Below, one piece after another: positions 26,047 to 34,365 of a stretch of 64,000 bases of DNA. A program made the position numbers and the translations under genes. Position 1 is the stretch's first letter, and the number at the start of each line of letters is the position of its first letter. The DNA is taken from contig WYCW01000001.1 in the NCBI GenBank assembly GCA_011392765.1, positions 1,477,006 to 1,541,005 on the forward strand, written 5' to 3'. The stretch is from Candidatus Thiosymbion ectosymbiont of Catanema sp. Cochon2018 (lineage in GTDB: Bacteria > Pseudomonadota > Gammaproteobacteria > Chromatiales > Chromatiaceae). Below the pieces are notes generated by a model. That model saw only the letters and a list, made by a program, of their open reading frames with translations. It searched no databases and had not been told where the DNA came from.

Positions 26047-26661
26047 ATGATTTCATATCCAAGAATTATAGAACTTTTCGGACTTCCAAGGACTGGTAAA
26101 ACTACTGCAGCACATGCACTGCTGAAGTATTACAAAGACCGTGGATTAAAAGTACATTTGAATAAAGAGAGGGCTTCCGTCTGTCCTGTCGAAGACAAGC
26201 TTAGCCCTCTTTTCAATCTATGGACTGCAGTGGCATATCTAAAGGAATATATTGAAGCCACGGAAAATGGATGTTCCTTTGTAATCTCAGATAGAGGCCT
26301 ATTGGATGCGCTAGTATGGATAAATAGCTTTAATATTGATAATAAATACAAAAAAGAATACACGGCCGTGTTGGATTTGATTAACTACGACTTAATAAAA
26401 GAAAATGTGTTATTGTCAGCTTTTTTTTATGCGGATATAGATGCTATTTTATCAAGGGAGTATGGGGGCCTGGTAAATACGAGAACGGGAAGAATATTAA
26501 ACGAGCGAGTTTTAACGAAGTATTATATTTCATATCGAGAGTGCAGGAAAGTATTTCCTGTTCCTATTGAAGAAGTGAATACAACAGAAACCACAAGCAA
26601 AGAAACGGTAAAAAGATTAGTAAGTTTACTTGAGTCGAAATCGCATATAATCGGTCTCTGA
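26047..26661 (+). CDS. AT-rich P-loop nucleotide-binding protein, kinase-like
   Basis: 204-aa protein beginning with a clear Walker A motif (IELFGLPRTGKTTAAHAL) and a DRGLLDALVWI motif resembling the DRx region of deoxynucleoside/thymidylate kinase-fold proteins. The C-terminal half is helical. I cannot assign a substrate. It is AT-rich like the preceding membrane-protein gene, from which it is separated by 9 bp, and both lie between a dead DNA methyltransferase/GlcG region and a GNAT gene. Signs point to recent acquisition. Confidence 0.75.
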   Translation: MISYPRIIELFGLPRTGKTTAAHALLKYYKDRGLKVHLNKERASVCPVEDKLSPLFNLWTAVAYLKEYIEATENGCSFVISDRGLLDALVWINSFNIDNKYKKEYTAVLDLINYDLIKENVLLSAFFYADIDAILSREYGGLVNTRTGRILNERVLTKYYISYRECRKVFPVPIEEVNTTETTSKETVKRLVSLLESKSHIIGL

Positions 26662-26692
26662 TTTTTGACGTTGGCCGGCAAGAAGGAGGAAC

Positions 26693-27238
26693 ATGAAACA
26701 CATGAATCCGAGGATCGTTATCAGGAGCGAAACAGATGTCGATGTAAGCGCGATAACCGAAGTGACCGTCGCCGCGTTTAAGACCCTGGAGATCAGCAAT
26801 CACACCGAGCAGTTTATTATCGAGGCACTGCGCGCAGCCAAGGCCCTCACGGTATCGCTTGTCGCAGAAGTGGATGGCCGTATGATAGGTCATATTGCCT
26901 TCTCTCCTGTGACCATCTCGGACGGAACTCAGAACTGGTATGGGCTTGGACCTGTTTCGGTGTTGCCGGCGTACCAGCGGCAGGGCATTGGCAAGGCCCT
27001 GATACGGGAAGGGTTGTCACGGCTGAGAGATATGAATGCTGAAGGATGTTGTCTCGTGGGACATCCGGATTACTACATAAAATTCGGATTCAAAAACCTA
27101 CCGGGATTTGTGTATGAGGGAGTGCCGCCGGAGGTCTTCTTCGCTCTGTCTTTCGGCGGACACATTCCGCAGGGCACCGTCACTTTTCACGAAGGATTCA
27201 GAGCGGATGGCCGACAAGGGGGTGCAGGCGACGCTTAA
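26693..27238 (+). CDS. GNAT-family N-acetyltransferase (YhbS-like)
   Basis: 181-aa acetyltransferase. The acetyl-CoA motif is WYGLGPVSVLPAYQRQGIGK, followed by LVGHPDYYIKFGFKNLPGF and EVFFALSFGG, a pattern typical of the YhbS subgroup. A strong AAGGAGG precedes the start. The substrate is unknown. Its GC content returns to the genomic norm, unlike the two preceding genes. Confidence 0.88.
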   Translation: MKHMNPRIVIRSETDVDVSAITEVTVAAFKTLEISNHTEQFIIEALRAAKALTVSLVAEVDGRMIGHIAFSPVTISDGTQNWYGLGPVSVLPAYQRQGIGKALIREGLSRLRDMNAEGCCLVGHPDYYIKFGFKNLPGFVYEGVPPEVFFALSFGGHIPQGTVTFHEGFRADGRQGGAGDA

Positions 27239-27251
27239 GTCGATGAATTTT

Positions 27252-27399
27252 GGAGGCTGTCTAAAAACTAACCTATTGATTTTAAATTGGTAGGCTGGGT
27301 CGAGGGACGAGACCAGGCATACCTGGCTTGCCCGGAAAAGCTGGGTTTCGTTCCTCAACCCAGCCTACGGCCTACGGTCTTTCTTAGACAGTCTCTTAG
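27252..27399. repeat. Family D repeat (GGCTGTCTAAAAACTAA ends)
   Basis: Ends GGAGGCTGTCTAAAAACTAA and TTCTTAGACAGTCTCTTAG are inverted to each other. Inside is the TAGGCTGGGT...ACCCAGCCTA inverted pair also found in family A. Related copies are at about 9,375 and 63,563. Confidence 0.75.
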
Positions 27400-27408
27400 T
27401 TTGGTGCG

Positions 27409-27600
27409 CGCCGTGTCCGCGGCAAGAAAGGGCGCGGAGCAAGTGGTAAAACGATCGTCTTCGGAATCCTGGAACGCGCGCGGGGAAAGTCTACACGGAA
27501 ATCGTCCCTGACGCCCCCAAGAAGCAGCTACAGGCTGTGATCCGGGGCCAAGTAGCCCTCGACAGCATCATCCACTCGGACGGCTGGAGAGGCTATCGCT
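27409..27600 (+). pseudogene. IS1595-family transposase remnant
   Basis: One frame encodes RRVRGKKGRGASGKTIVFGI and LERARGK; after a one-base shift the next frame encodes VYTEIVPDAPKKQLQAVI and HSDGWRGYRS. This is the DDE core of ISXO2-like transposases. The N-terminus is missing (cut by the family D repeat) and the gene is frameshifted. The remaining 27,601-27,815 has no recognisable gene. Confidence 0.75.
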
Positions 27601-27820
27601 CACCGTCCGGATCGAGTATGGGACAAGGCTTGGTGGTCGGGGAGCGTCCGTGGTGCAGCAATACCGCCAGGCGGAGGATGGCGTACAGGTGGCGTGAGCT
27701 GTCGCGTACCGCTTACTTGGGCACGGCGAGAAATTCCTGCCATGGCGAGCAGGAGAAAATAGCCCGCCCCGAATTCAGGGCCAAAGTAGCGGTCGGCAGA
27801 AGAACAGGCTCCCCAATTGC

Positions 27821-27848
27821 ACGAAGAGGCGCTTACGCGCCTCTTCGT
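27821..27848 (-). terminator. Hairpin downstream of soeC
   Basis: ACGAAGAGGCGC and GCGCCTCTTCGT form a perfect 12-bp stem with a 4-nt loop, 31 bp past the soeC stop. There is no U-tract, so termination is inferred from position and stem strength only. Confidence 0.5.
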
Positions 27849-27879
27849 CTACTCCGCCGGATATTACGGGTTTGGTCTA

Positions 27880-28839
27880 CTACCAAGGATAGGCGTAAAC
27901 CCCCGCGTACATGAAGTAGTGCCGCAGCAGGTAGCCGCCGGTGAGCACGAAGATCGAGGCGGCGATGATGGGCACATGGCTGGTCCAGCCCTTGATGACC
28001 CCCTTGAGCTCCAGGAAGAAGGGGACGATGAGGCCGAACCCGATAAAGCCGATCAACCAACCCATATCGGTGAACAATATCTCCCACGACTTCATTGCCG
28101 ATTCGGGGCCTCGTTGCAGGTAGAAGAAGAAGGAGAAGATGATCACCAGCTCGGCCGAGATCAGGACCAGGTCGGTACGCTCGTAGAGTACCCGGATGTG
28201 ATCGTCCTCCGCCTCGTGGAGGATGGTGTACATGAGCAGCAGCAGAAAGGCCATGGCGGTAGAGAAGGCAGAGACCGTGAACAGCAGCGGGACCCCCGGA
28301 TTCGCCCACAGGGCCACGGCGGGGAAGGATTGCAGCAACAGGCCCGTATAGACGGCGACCCCTGTCCCATTGACGATCGCCAGCCAGCCGAAGAACTTGC
28401 GGTGGTGTTCCTCGATGTCGCCCAGCTTGACCACGATGGGCCAGTTCAGGATGGTCTTGATCACCGGAGTTCTCTGGAGCAGGGGGGTCACCCGGGCATA
28501 GGGAATCGCATAAAGCACGCCCCAAACCATCATCCAGAGGATGAATTGGGTACCCCAGGCGATCCAGGCCGTCGACTGGTTGAACAAAGCCAGGGGATTG
28601 AAGATATGGATCGCGGCCATGTGATCCAGCAGGTGCCAGAACAGCATGGCGGAGCCCAGCGACAGCAGCACGACCCCGGAACCCGCTCCCCAGAGCACCA
28701 GGTTGCGATGGGGCTTGAGGTACATGTCGGTGAGGAAGGTCACCGCCAGAATCGCTGCCCCGAGTCCACCGGCGTACAGGTAGATAGCGAACCACCAGGT
28801 CCAGAACTGCTGGGTTTCGTAGGTGATGTTGGCTTCCAT
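27880..28839 (-). CDS. soeC: NrfD/PsrC-type quinone-interacting membrane subunit
   Basis: 319-aa integral membrane protein with about eight hydrophobic helices (for example WTWWFAIYLYAGGLGAAILA near the N-terminus). It matches the NrfD/PsrC/SoeC family that exchanges electrons between quinone and the FeS subunit. It is the last gene of a three-gene operon, 1 bp after the FeS subunit. Symbol by family and gene order; Psr-type annotation is equally possible. Confidence 0.9.
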   Translation of the reverse strand: MEANITYETQQFWTWWFAIYLYAGGLGAAILAVTFLTDMYLKPHRNLVLWGAGSGVVLLSLGSAMLFWHLLDHMAAIHIFNPLALFNQSTAWIAWGTQFILWMMVWGVLYAIPYARVTPLLQRTPVIKTILNWPIVVKLGDIEEHHRKFFGWLAIVNGTGVAVYTGLLLQSFPAVALWANPGVPLLFTVSAFSTAMAFLLLLMYTILHEAEDDHIRVLYERTDLVLISAELVIIFSFFFYLQRGPESAMKSWEILFTDMGWLIGFIGFGLIVPFFLELKGVIKGWTSHVPIIAASIFVLTGGYLLRHYFMYAGVYAYPW

Positions 28840-28840
28840 C

Positions 28841-29464
28841 TCAGCCCCTCCACTTCCACTTCAAATCGTCGATGTAATAGACATTGGGTTTGGTGCCGAT
28901 ATGAGGCATCAGCGGCTTAGCCACTCCACTCGCGACCATCTGGGCGACCGGGTCGTTGGGATCATGCAGGTCACCGAACATGCGCGACTCGCCGACGCAG
29001 GTCTCCACGCAGGCGGGCTTGAGGCCCTGCTCGACCCGGTGATCGCAGAAGGAGCATTTGTCCACGCTGGGACTGGTGCGACGGTAGTCCGAGCCGTAAA
29101 ACTCCTCGCCCTGCCGGACATCCGCGTAGGTGATATTCACCCGCGCCTTATAGGGACAGGCCATAGCGCAGGCCTGGCAGCCCATACAGCGGTCCTCGTC
29201 CACCAGTACGAAGCCCTCGTCCGTTTTATAGGTCGCCCCCGTAGGACACACGCTCATGCAGGGCGGGTTGTCGCAGTGGTTACACAGGCGCGGGAAGAAA
29301 CGACGTTGCACGTTGTTACCGGCACCGATCTCCCTGTCGTGGACGTAGGTGCGCCACTTCTCGGTGTCCCACGCGGGTGTCTGATTCTCTATGGCGCAGG
29401 CGGCCATGCAGGCGTTGCAGCCCACGCAGGTGTTGAGGTCGATGACCATCGCGTATTTAGCCAT
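28841..29464 (-). CDS. soeB: Four-cluster ferredoxin subunit of the molybdoenzyme complex
   Basis: 207-aa protein with four [4Fe-4S] binding groups: CVGCNACMAACAIEN, CNHCDNPPCMSVCPTGA, CMGCQACAMACPYKA and SFCDHRVEQGLKPACVETC. It starts MAKYAMVIDLNTC with no export signal, as usual for subunits that travel with a Tat-bearing partner or stay cytoplasmic. It is encoded between the catalytic and membrane subunits. Confidence 0.93.
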   Translation of the reverse strand: MAKYAMVIDLNTCVGCNACMAACAIENQTPAWDTEKWRTYVHDREIGAGNNVQRRFFPRLCNHCDNPPCMSVCPTGATYKTDEGFVLVDEDRCMGCQACAMACPYKARVNITYADVRQGEEFYGSDYRRTSPSVDKCSFCDHRVEQGLKPACVETCVGESRMFGDLHDPNDPVAQMVASGVAKPLMPHIGTKPNVYYIDDLKWKWRG

Positions 29465-29485
29465 GTCTTTTAAATCCTCCCTAGC

Positions 29486-32422
29486 CTAGGCGCGAGCCAC
29501 TTTGAGGGTGAATTCCTGGGACCTGAATCCGGCCACCACGGGCTCCACCTGATGGGGAATGATCGTACTGGTGGCGGTACCCTCCCCGGAGGTCTTGGTC
29601 AGGGCCTCATTCTCCACGCCGAAGGAGGAGTGGATGAACAAGGTATCCTGCTGTACCAGGCGGGTGACATAGGCACGGCCCGTGGCTTTCTGACCGGACT
29701 TGGTGTTGGTGAGCCGAATCGGGTCTCCGGTCCCGATGCCCAGCTTCTCGGCCCGGTCCGGATGGATCCAGACCCCCTTGTAGATATCGTCCTTGAACTT
29801 ATTGATGGCAGACAGCACCGGGTTGTTGCTGTTGGTGGAGGCATGGGAGACGGTCGGCGATTTGCCGTAGATGAAATAGAACTCATCTTGTCCCAACGCC
29901 GTGCTGACCGGCAGCTCGGGGGCGATCCAACCGGCCAACACCTGGAAGTTGTCCTGGGTGTTGCCACCGTCGCGCAAGGAGCGCATCAGGCCGCTATAGA
30001 ATTCCACCCGACCGCTGTCGGTAGGCACCGGCATCTTACGCGGCATGGCCTGATGGGCGAGGATCTCACGCATCGCCTCCTCGTGATAGACCCCCTTCTC
30101 GCGCAGCACCTCGTCGATGTGCTCCGGGGTGGTCTTACCACGCTCGGCGTAGAGGTCGAAGGACGCCTTGCGACAGGCGGCGGCGAAGGCCCCTTTCCCT
30201 TTCCTATCCTTATGCGTCTTTTGGGTCTCGGCGAAATACTTCTTGATGTCCGCGGCCTTCATCCCCGTGAGCTGCTCGATCGTCTGAATGAAACCTTCCT
30301 GGTTGCCGCTGACAATGCCGGTCAGCTTGTACAGGATGTCCGCCATCTCTTCGGTGTCGTAGAGGGGGTCGATAGCCGCATAGCGGGTGGTCAACGCCAG
30401 GTCCTGGTTGGTGCCGTTGCCGTAGAGGGTAGGCTCGTCACGTTCCAGATAGGTACTGTTGGGCAGGATCACATCCGCGTAGGGGACCGTGTCCGAAGGC
30501 AGCACATCCACGGCGATGACCAGCTCCACGTTCTTGTGACTCAGGGCCTTTCGCCAATAGGTGTCGGGATAATAGTGGCGGACCGGATTGGCCGCATTGA
30601 CGAGAACGGCCCGGGTCCGATAGGGCTCGCCGTTGAATTGGAGCCTGCCCTCCACCGACTCCTGCAGCCCGGTATCGGTCATCGCCGGCAGGGCGACATT
30701 GAAACGGCCGGCCTCCTTCTCCTGTTTACTGAAGGCCCAGGACCAACCGGGTCTGCCGTGTTTGAAAAACTGGCCCCCCTGGTTGGAGACGACGTTGATA
30801 ACCAGCTTGGCAAAGCCCCAACCGGCCATGTTCGCCAGGGGCGCGCCCATCTCATGGCCCTGGGCCATGGTGTGGTACATGTGGGCCGCCTTGTGGTGCA
30901 GCTCGCCGGAGTTTACCCAGCCGCCCACGCTGTCGATACCACCGGTGAGTGCCTGGATCATGGCCTGCACCCGGCGTAGCATCAGCACGTTGCCGTAGCG
31001 GGCGCCGTGCCAACCCGGGTCCACGATGGCCGGCCGGGTGTTGCCGAATTCACGGGAGATGCGGGCGATGTCCGTCGCCGGTATGCCGGTGATCGCTGCC
31101 GCCCACTCGGGGGTGTATTCGGCGAGCGCCTCGAGTTGGGCCTCGAACACCGTCTTGACCAGCTTGCCGTCGACCTCGACCGGTTCCGCCAGCTTGAGGG
31201 CCGGGACGAAGGGTTTGCCCTTGGTGTCCTTGGAATCGTGGCTGCCGGACTGTTCCTGCACAGGGACGGCAGCGGCGCCTTCTTCCGCCATCCTGATGTC
31301 CCTGGAATCGCCGTTGCTGAGCTGTTCCGACGCGTGGCCATCGGTAGTACTTCCTTGCTCCGCCTTGAGCTTGGCCTCTTTGAAATTGTCATTGCTGAAT
31401 TTCTCCAGCACGCGAACCTCCGTGGAACCCTCTTCCACCACACTGGGGCGACCTTCCTCGTCCAAGATCATCCGCAGCTCGCCTTGTTCGTCCGTGTAGA
31501 CCAGGAACGGCATGTTGGTATGACGCCGGAGGAACTGGTCGTCGTAGAGGTCCTCCTCCATCATGATCTTCATCAGGGCCAGCATGAAGGCCAGATCGGT
31601 CCCCGGACGGATCCGGATCCACTCGTCCGCCTTGGCCGCGGTCTCGGAACGGCGCGGGTCGAGCGCCACCACCTTGGCGCCGTTCTTGAGGCCCCGCGCG
31701 AAACGTACCATGCGGCAGGTGGAAACCGCCCCGATGGAGGCGTTATTGGCCACGAACAGGATGTACTTGGCATTATCGAAGTCCGGCAGGACCTCGTCAT
31801 GGATATTGAAGTTGCCCGTGACCATGTCCGTGCCCACGTGGCCGGTGGTCACGCAGTGTTGCATGGGCGAGGCGACGATATTGGGTACCTGGTTGGCCAT
31901 GGCGAAGGGCACGGCCCAATTCATGTAGAAGACGCAGGAGGTCCAGCCGCCCACCATAGTCCATTCCCAGGGTTGGATCTGGGCGGATTTCTGCTTCTTC
32001 TCGATGTACTTCCAGGCCTCCTCCCAGGTCGCCTCGCGAAACTTGTACTCGCCCCGCTTGGTCCCCTCAATGCGAATCAGGGGCGTCTTGAGGCGGTCCG
32101 TATCATAGGTTTGACGCAGCCCCGCCTGACCGCGCGCGCAAATCTTGCCGCGGTTGAGCGTGGAGTTGGGATTGCCGTCGATCTTGACGATGCGCTTGTC
32201 GCCGTCCTTAGTGCGGGTAATGACTTCCACATTGCACAGAGACGAGCAGAAGTTGCAAATACTATAGGTGACCTCCTCCTGCTCTTTCTCATCCTTGGCA
32301 ATGGCCTTGCCGACCATGCCGCCGATGGGAGAAATGGGAGAGAGCAGGCTGAGCCCGGCGGTTCCGTAGCCGGTGGTTTTCAGGAACGCACGGCGGGAAA
32401 GGCGTGGTATCTTCCACCCCAT
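29486..32422 (-). CDS. soeA: Tat-exported molybdopterin oxidoreductase, Soe/Psr family
   Basis: 978-aa catalytic subunit of the DMSO-reductase superfamily. The start MGWKIPRLSRRAFLK is preceded by a strong GAAAGGAGG. A Tat signal (SRRAFLKTTGYGTAGLSLLS) leads to the [4Fe-4S] motif SICNFCSSLCNVEV...KICARGQAG. A probable Mo-ligating Cys lies in SPMQHCVTTGHVGTD. The C-terminal cofactor-binding domain includes FYFIYGKSPTVSHAS and IHPDRAEKLGIGTGDPI. Length and operon order match sulfite dehydrogenase SoeABC, but SoeA of Allochromatium is described as cytoplasmic without a Tat signal, so a periplasmic polysulfide/thiosulfate/sulfur role is also possible. An acidic Ser/Asp/Glu-rich insert of about 90 residues lies near residues 310-400. 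Confidence 0.88.
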   Translation of the reverse strand: MGWKIPRLSRRAFLKTTGYGTAGLSLLSPISPIGGMVGKAIAKDEKEQEEVTYSICNFCSSLCNVEVITRTKDGDKRIVKIDGNPNSTLNRGKICARGQAGLRQTYDTDRLKTPLIRIEGTKRGEYKFREATWEEAWKYIEKKQKSAQIQPWEWTMVGGWTSCVFYMNWAVPFAMANQVPNIVASPMQHCVTTGHVGTDMVTGNFNIHDEVLPDFDNAKYILFVANNASIGAVSTCRMVRFARGLKNGAKVVALDPRRSETAAKADEWIRIRPGTDLAFMLALMKIMMEEDLYDDQFLRRHTNMPFLVYTDEQGELRMILDEEGRPSVVEEGSTEVRVLEKFSNDNFKEAKLKAEQGSTTDGHASEQLSNGDSRDIRMAEEGAAAVPVQEQSGSHDSKDTKGKPFVPALKLAEPVEVDGKLVKTVFEAQLEALAEYTPEWAAAITGIPATDIARISREFGNTRPAIVDPGWHGARYGNVLMLRRVQAMIQALTGGIDSVGGWVNSGELHHKAAHMYHTMAQGHEMGAPLANMAGWGFAKLVINVVSNQGGQFFKHGRPGWSWAFSKQEKEAGRFNVALPAMTDTGLQESVEGRLQFNGEPYRTRAVLVNAANPVRHYYPDTYWRKALSHKNVELVIAVDVLPSDTVPYADVILPNSTYLERDEPTLYGNGTNQDLALTTRYAAIDPLYDTEEMADILYKLTGIVSGNQEGFIQTIEQLTGMKAADIKKYFAETQKTHKDRKGKGAFAAACRKASFDLYAERGKTTPEHIDEVLREKGVYHEEAMREILAHQAMPRKMPVPTDSGRVEFYSGLMRSLRDGGNTQDNFQVLAGWIAPELPVSTALGQDEFYFIYGKSPTVSHASTNSNNPVLSAINKFKDDIYKGVWIHPDRAEKLGIGTGDPIRLTNTKSGQKATGRAYVTRLVQQDTLFIHSSFGVENEALTKTSGEGTATSTIIPHQVEPVVAGFRSQEFTLKVARA

Positions 32423-33023
32423 GGGGGATCCTCCTTTCTTTGTCGGTCGATGCTGTCCCGGTGCTGGGACGCGGGATTTTATATTAGGGGGCCTCAAGGG
32501 AAATGCCTTCCCTGGAATTCTTCACCCCGACACTCGCAAAGCGCGGCTGCCGAGCGATTTGCAGGTTCATGCGCTCAAAATGCAAAAACCCGGCGGGACA
32601 TCCCGGCCCGGTACACTCCCCAAGGTTTCCATCAGTGCCCTTGTTACAGCATCCTGTGGGCGATTGGAGACCGGCTCCGGCCAATCTCCGGCTAGTGCAA
32701 GATTATTAATCTATGTTATTCGGGAGTATCGAGTCACTGACGGGCGTCAATAGATCGGCTGTCTGTCGGGAATGGACCTACGGGATTTCGGGCGCTCCCG
32801 CGCCGAGCCCCCGGAGATACCTGTGGGGGCGGTGTTCCAACTTTGTTGTTTCTGGTTTATAGGACGCTTTGAAAACCCCATGATTAAGGGGTTTTCAAGT
32901 TCCCTATACTCGGCAGCAACAAAATTAGAACACTACCCCTGTGAGATACCCGTGAGCTGCGCGTCCTGACCGATGCCCTGCAGGAAATCGTGCTGTACCG
33001 CACCGCGTGGTTGAGATCGCAAG
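32423..33023. other. Gene-free region between soeA and birA
   Basis: The stretch holds the divergent upstream regions of soeA (minus) and birA (plus) and one hairpin element at 32,824-32,942. I see no other gene and no clear promoter motif. Confidence 0.5.
32824..32942. repeat. Small MITE-like palindromic element
   Basis: The ends GGGGGCGGTGTTCCAACTTT and AAATTAGAACACTACCCCTG are imperfect inverted repeats, and the centre has a GAAAACCCC / GGGGTTTTC hairpin. A matching end sequence occurs near 13,965-13,990. Confidence 0.65.
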
Positions 33024-34049
33024 ATGGTTGACCTGCAAACAAACCCACAACTGGAAACCCACTTAAGGATTATCCGCCGGCTCGCCGACGGCGAGCTCCA
33101 CTCCGGCGAGGACCTGGCGCGGGCGTTGGGCATCAGTCGAGCGGCGGTCTGGAAAGCGGCCCACAAGGCCGGTGAGGTACTGGGTCTGGAAGTGCACTCG
33201 GTGCGCGGACGCGGCTATCGCCTGGCGGCGCCCCTCGAGCTGCTCGATGCCGAACGCATCCTGGCCACGATTTCCCACCAGGCCCGGCACCGGATCGAGC
33301 GGTTGGAGGTATACGACGACATCGATTCCACCAACAGCCACCTGCTGCGAGAAGTGCAACAGGGTGCGCCCTCGGGTACCCTGTGTCTCGCCGAGCGCCA
33401 GCGGGCCGGACGCGGGAGGCACGGCAGGACCTGGGTCTCCCCGTTCGGCACCAACATCTACCTCTCCCTGCTGTGGCGCTACCCTTTCGGACCGGCGGCA
33501 CTCGGCGGCCTGAGCCTGGCCGCAGGCACCGCGGTGGCCGGCGTCCTGGAGGCCGAAGGCGTACCCGACATCGGCCTCAAGTGGCCCAACGATGTCCTGT
33601 GGCGACGCCGCAAACTCGCGGGTCTCCTTCTGGAAGTGGCGGGCGAGGCCCAAGGCCCGAGCTTGGTAGTCGTCGGGTTGGGGTTGAATACCCGGCTCCC
33701 CGCGGCCCAGGCCGTCGCGATCGAGCAACCCTGGGCGGACCTGGATTCCGTTTCCGGGCTCGGCGCCGTCAGCCGCAACCGGCTCGCCGCCCGGCTGGCG
33801 GAGCGCCTCACCAACGTCCTGGCGCGTTACGGCACCGATGGGCTCGATCCTTTCCTCGGCGAGTGGGAACGTTTCGACCTTTACCGCGGCGAACCGGTCG
33901 AAATCCGCCTGGCTGATCAAACCTTCTCAGGTCTCCACGCCGGGGTAACGCCACAAGGCGCCCTGCGCCTGGACACGGACGGGAGCATCCGGACCTTCCA
34001 GGCCGGCGAAGTCAGCCTGCGGCCGGTGCGGGAATCGTCTGAGCCGTAA
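33024..34049 (+). CDS. birA: Bifunctional biotin-protein ligase / biotin operon repressor BirA
   Basis: 341-aa BirA. The N-terminal helix-turn-helix (GEDLARALGISRAAVWKAA) is the repressor domain. The ligase domain shows STNSHLLRE, the biotinyl-AMP loop AERQRAGRGRHGRTWVSPFG, GLKWPNDVLWRRRKLAGLLL and VVGLGLN. It charges biotin onto the biotin carboxyl carrier protein. An internal piece of about 125 bp (33,462-33,583) is duplicated at 50,999-51,122, on the far side of the chaperone/TIR/CHAT island. Confidence 0.96.
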   Translation: MVDLQTNPQLETHLRIIRRLADGELHSGEDLARALGISRAAVWKAAHKAGEVLGLEVHSVRGRGYRLAAPLELLDAERILATISHQARHRIERLEVYDDIDSTNSHLLREVQQGAPSGTLCLAERQRAGRGRHGRTWVSPFGTNIYLSLLWRYPFGPAALGGLSLAAGTAVAGVLEAEGVPDIGLKWPNDVLWRRRKLAGLLLEVAGEAQGPSLVVVGLGLNTRLPAAQAVAIEQPWADLDSVSGLGAVSRNRLAARLAERLTNVLARYGTDGLDPFLGEWERFDLYRGEPVEIRLADQTFSGLHAGVTPQGALRLDTDGSIRTFQAGEVSLRPVRESSEP

Positions 34050-34138
34050 AGATGCACAAGGACGCAAAGATTTTTTGTAGGGGCGCCCCTTGTGGGTGTC
34101 CAGGTTGTAGCGCGATACCATTAAGTTAAGCTTCAAAG

Positions 34139-34267
34139 CCCCTCTCTCCGGGAGGATGTCGTAAAAGTAGCGCAGGCGTTCCCGCCTGCATTTTTCGATG
34201 CAGGCGAGGACGTCTGCGCTACGCCCCATGGATGGGCTTTTGCGACACCTTCCTCGGGAGAGAGGTT
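34139..34267. repeat. Nested palindrome between birA and the island
   Basis: Outer arms CCTCTCTCCGGGAGGATGTC and CGACACCTTCCTCGGGAGAG enclose inner arms GTAGCGCAGGCGTTCCCGCC and TGCAGGCGAGGACGTCTGCG, giving a long hairpin. The rest of 34,050-34,365 has no gene. A degenerate family C end (CCATTAAGTTAAGC) lies at about 34,119. Confidence 0.75.
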
Positions 34268-34365
34268 AGGGAAGAGGGCAAAATCCAGTCGCGCGGGCAA
34301 GTCTGCATCTCTGGAACTTTAGGAATGCCGTCGATGGTGCGGAGGATATAGGAGAAGCTACAGAA

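Noticed and set aside
27537..27914. 125-codon plus-strand frame before soeC
   Set aside because: It begins in transposase debris and runs into the soeC hairpin and antisense sequence, with no coherent protein.
29552..32695. Long plus-strand frames opposite soeA (475 and 562 codons)
   Set aside because: Both are antisense to an unambiguous molybdoenzyme and encode compositionally biased sequence.
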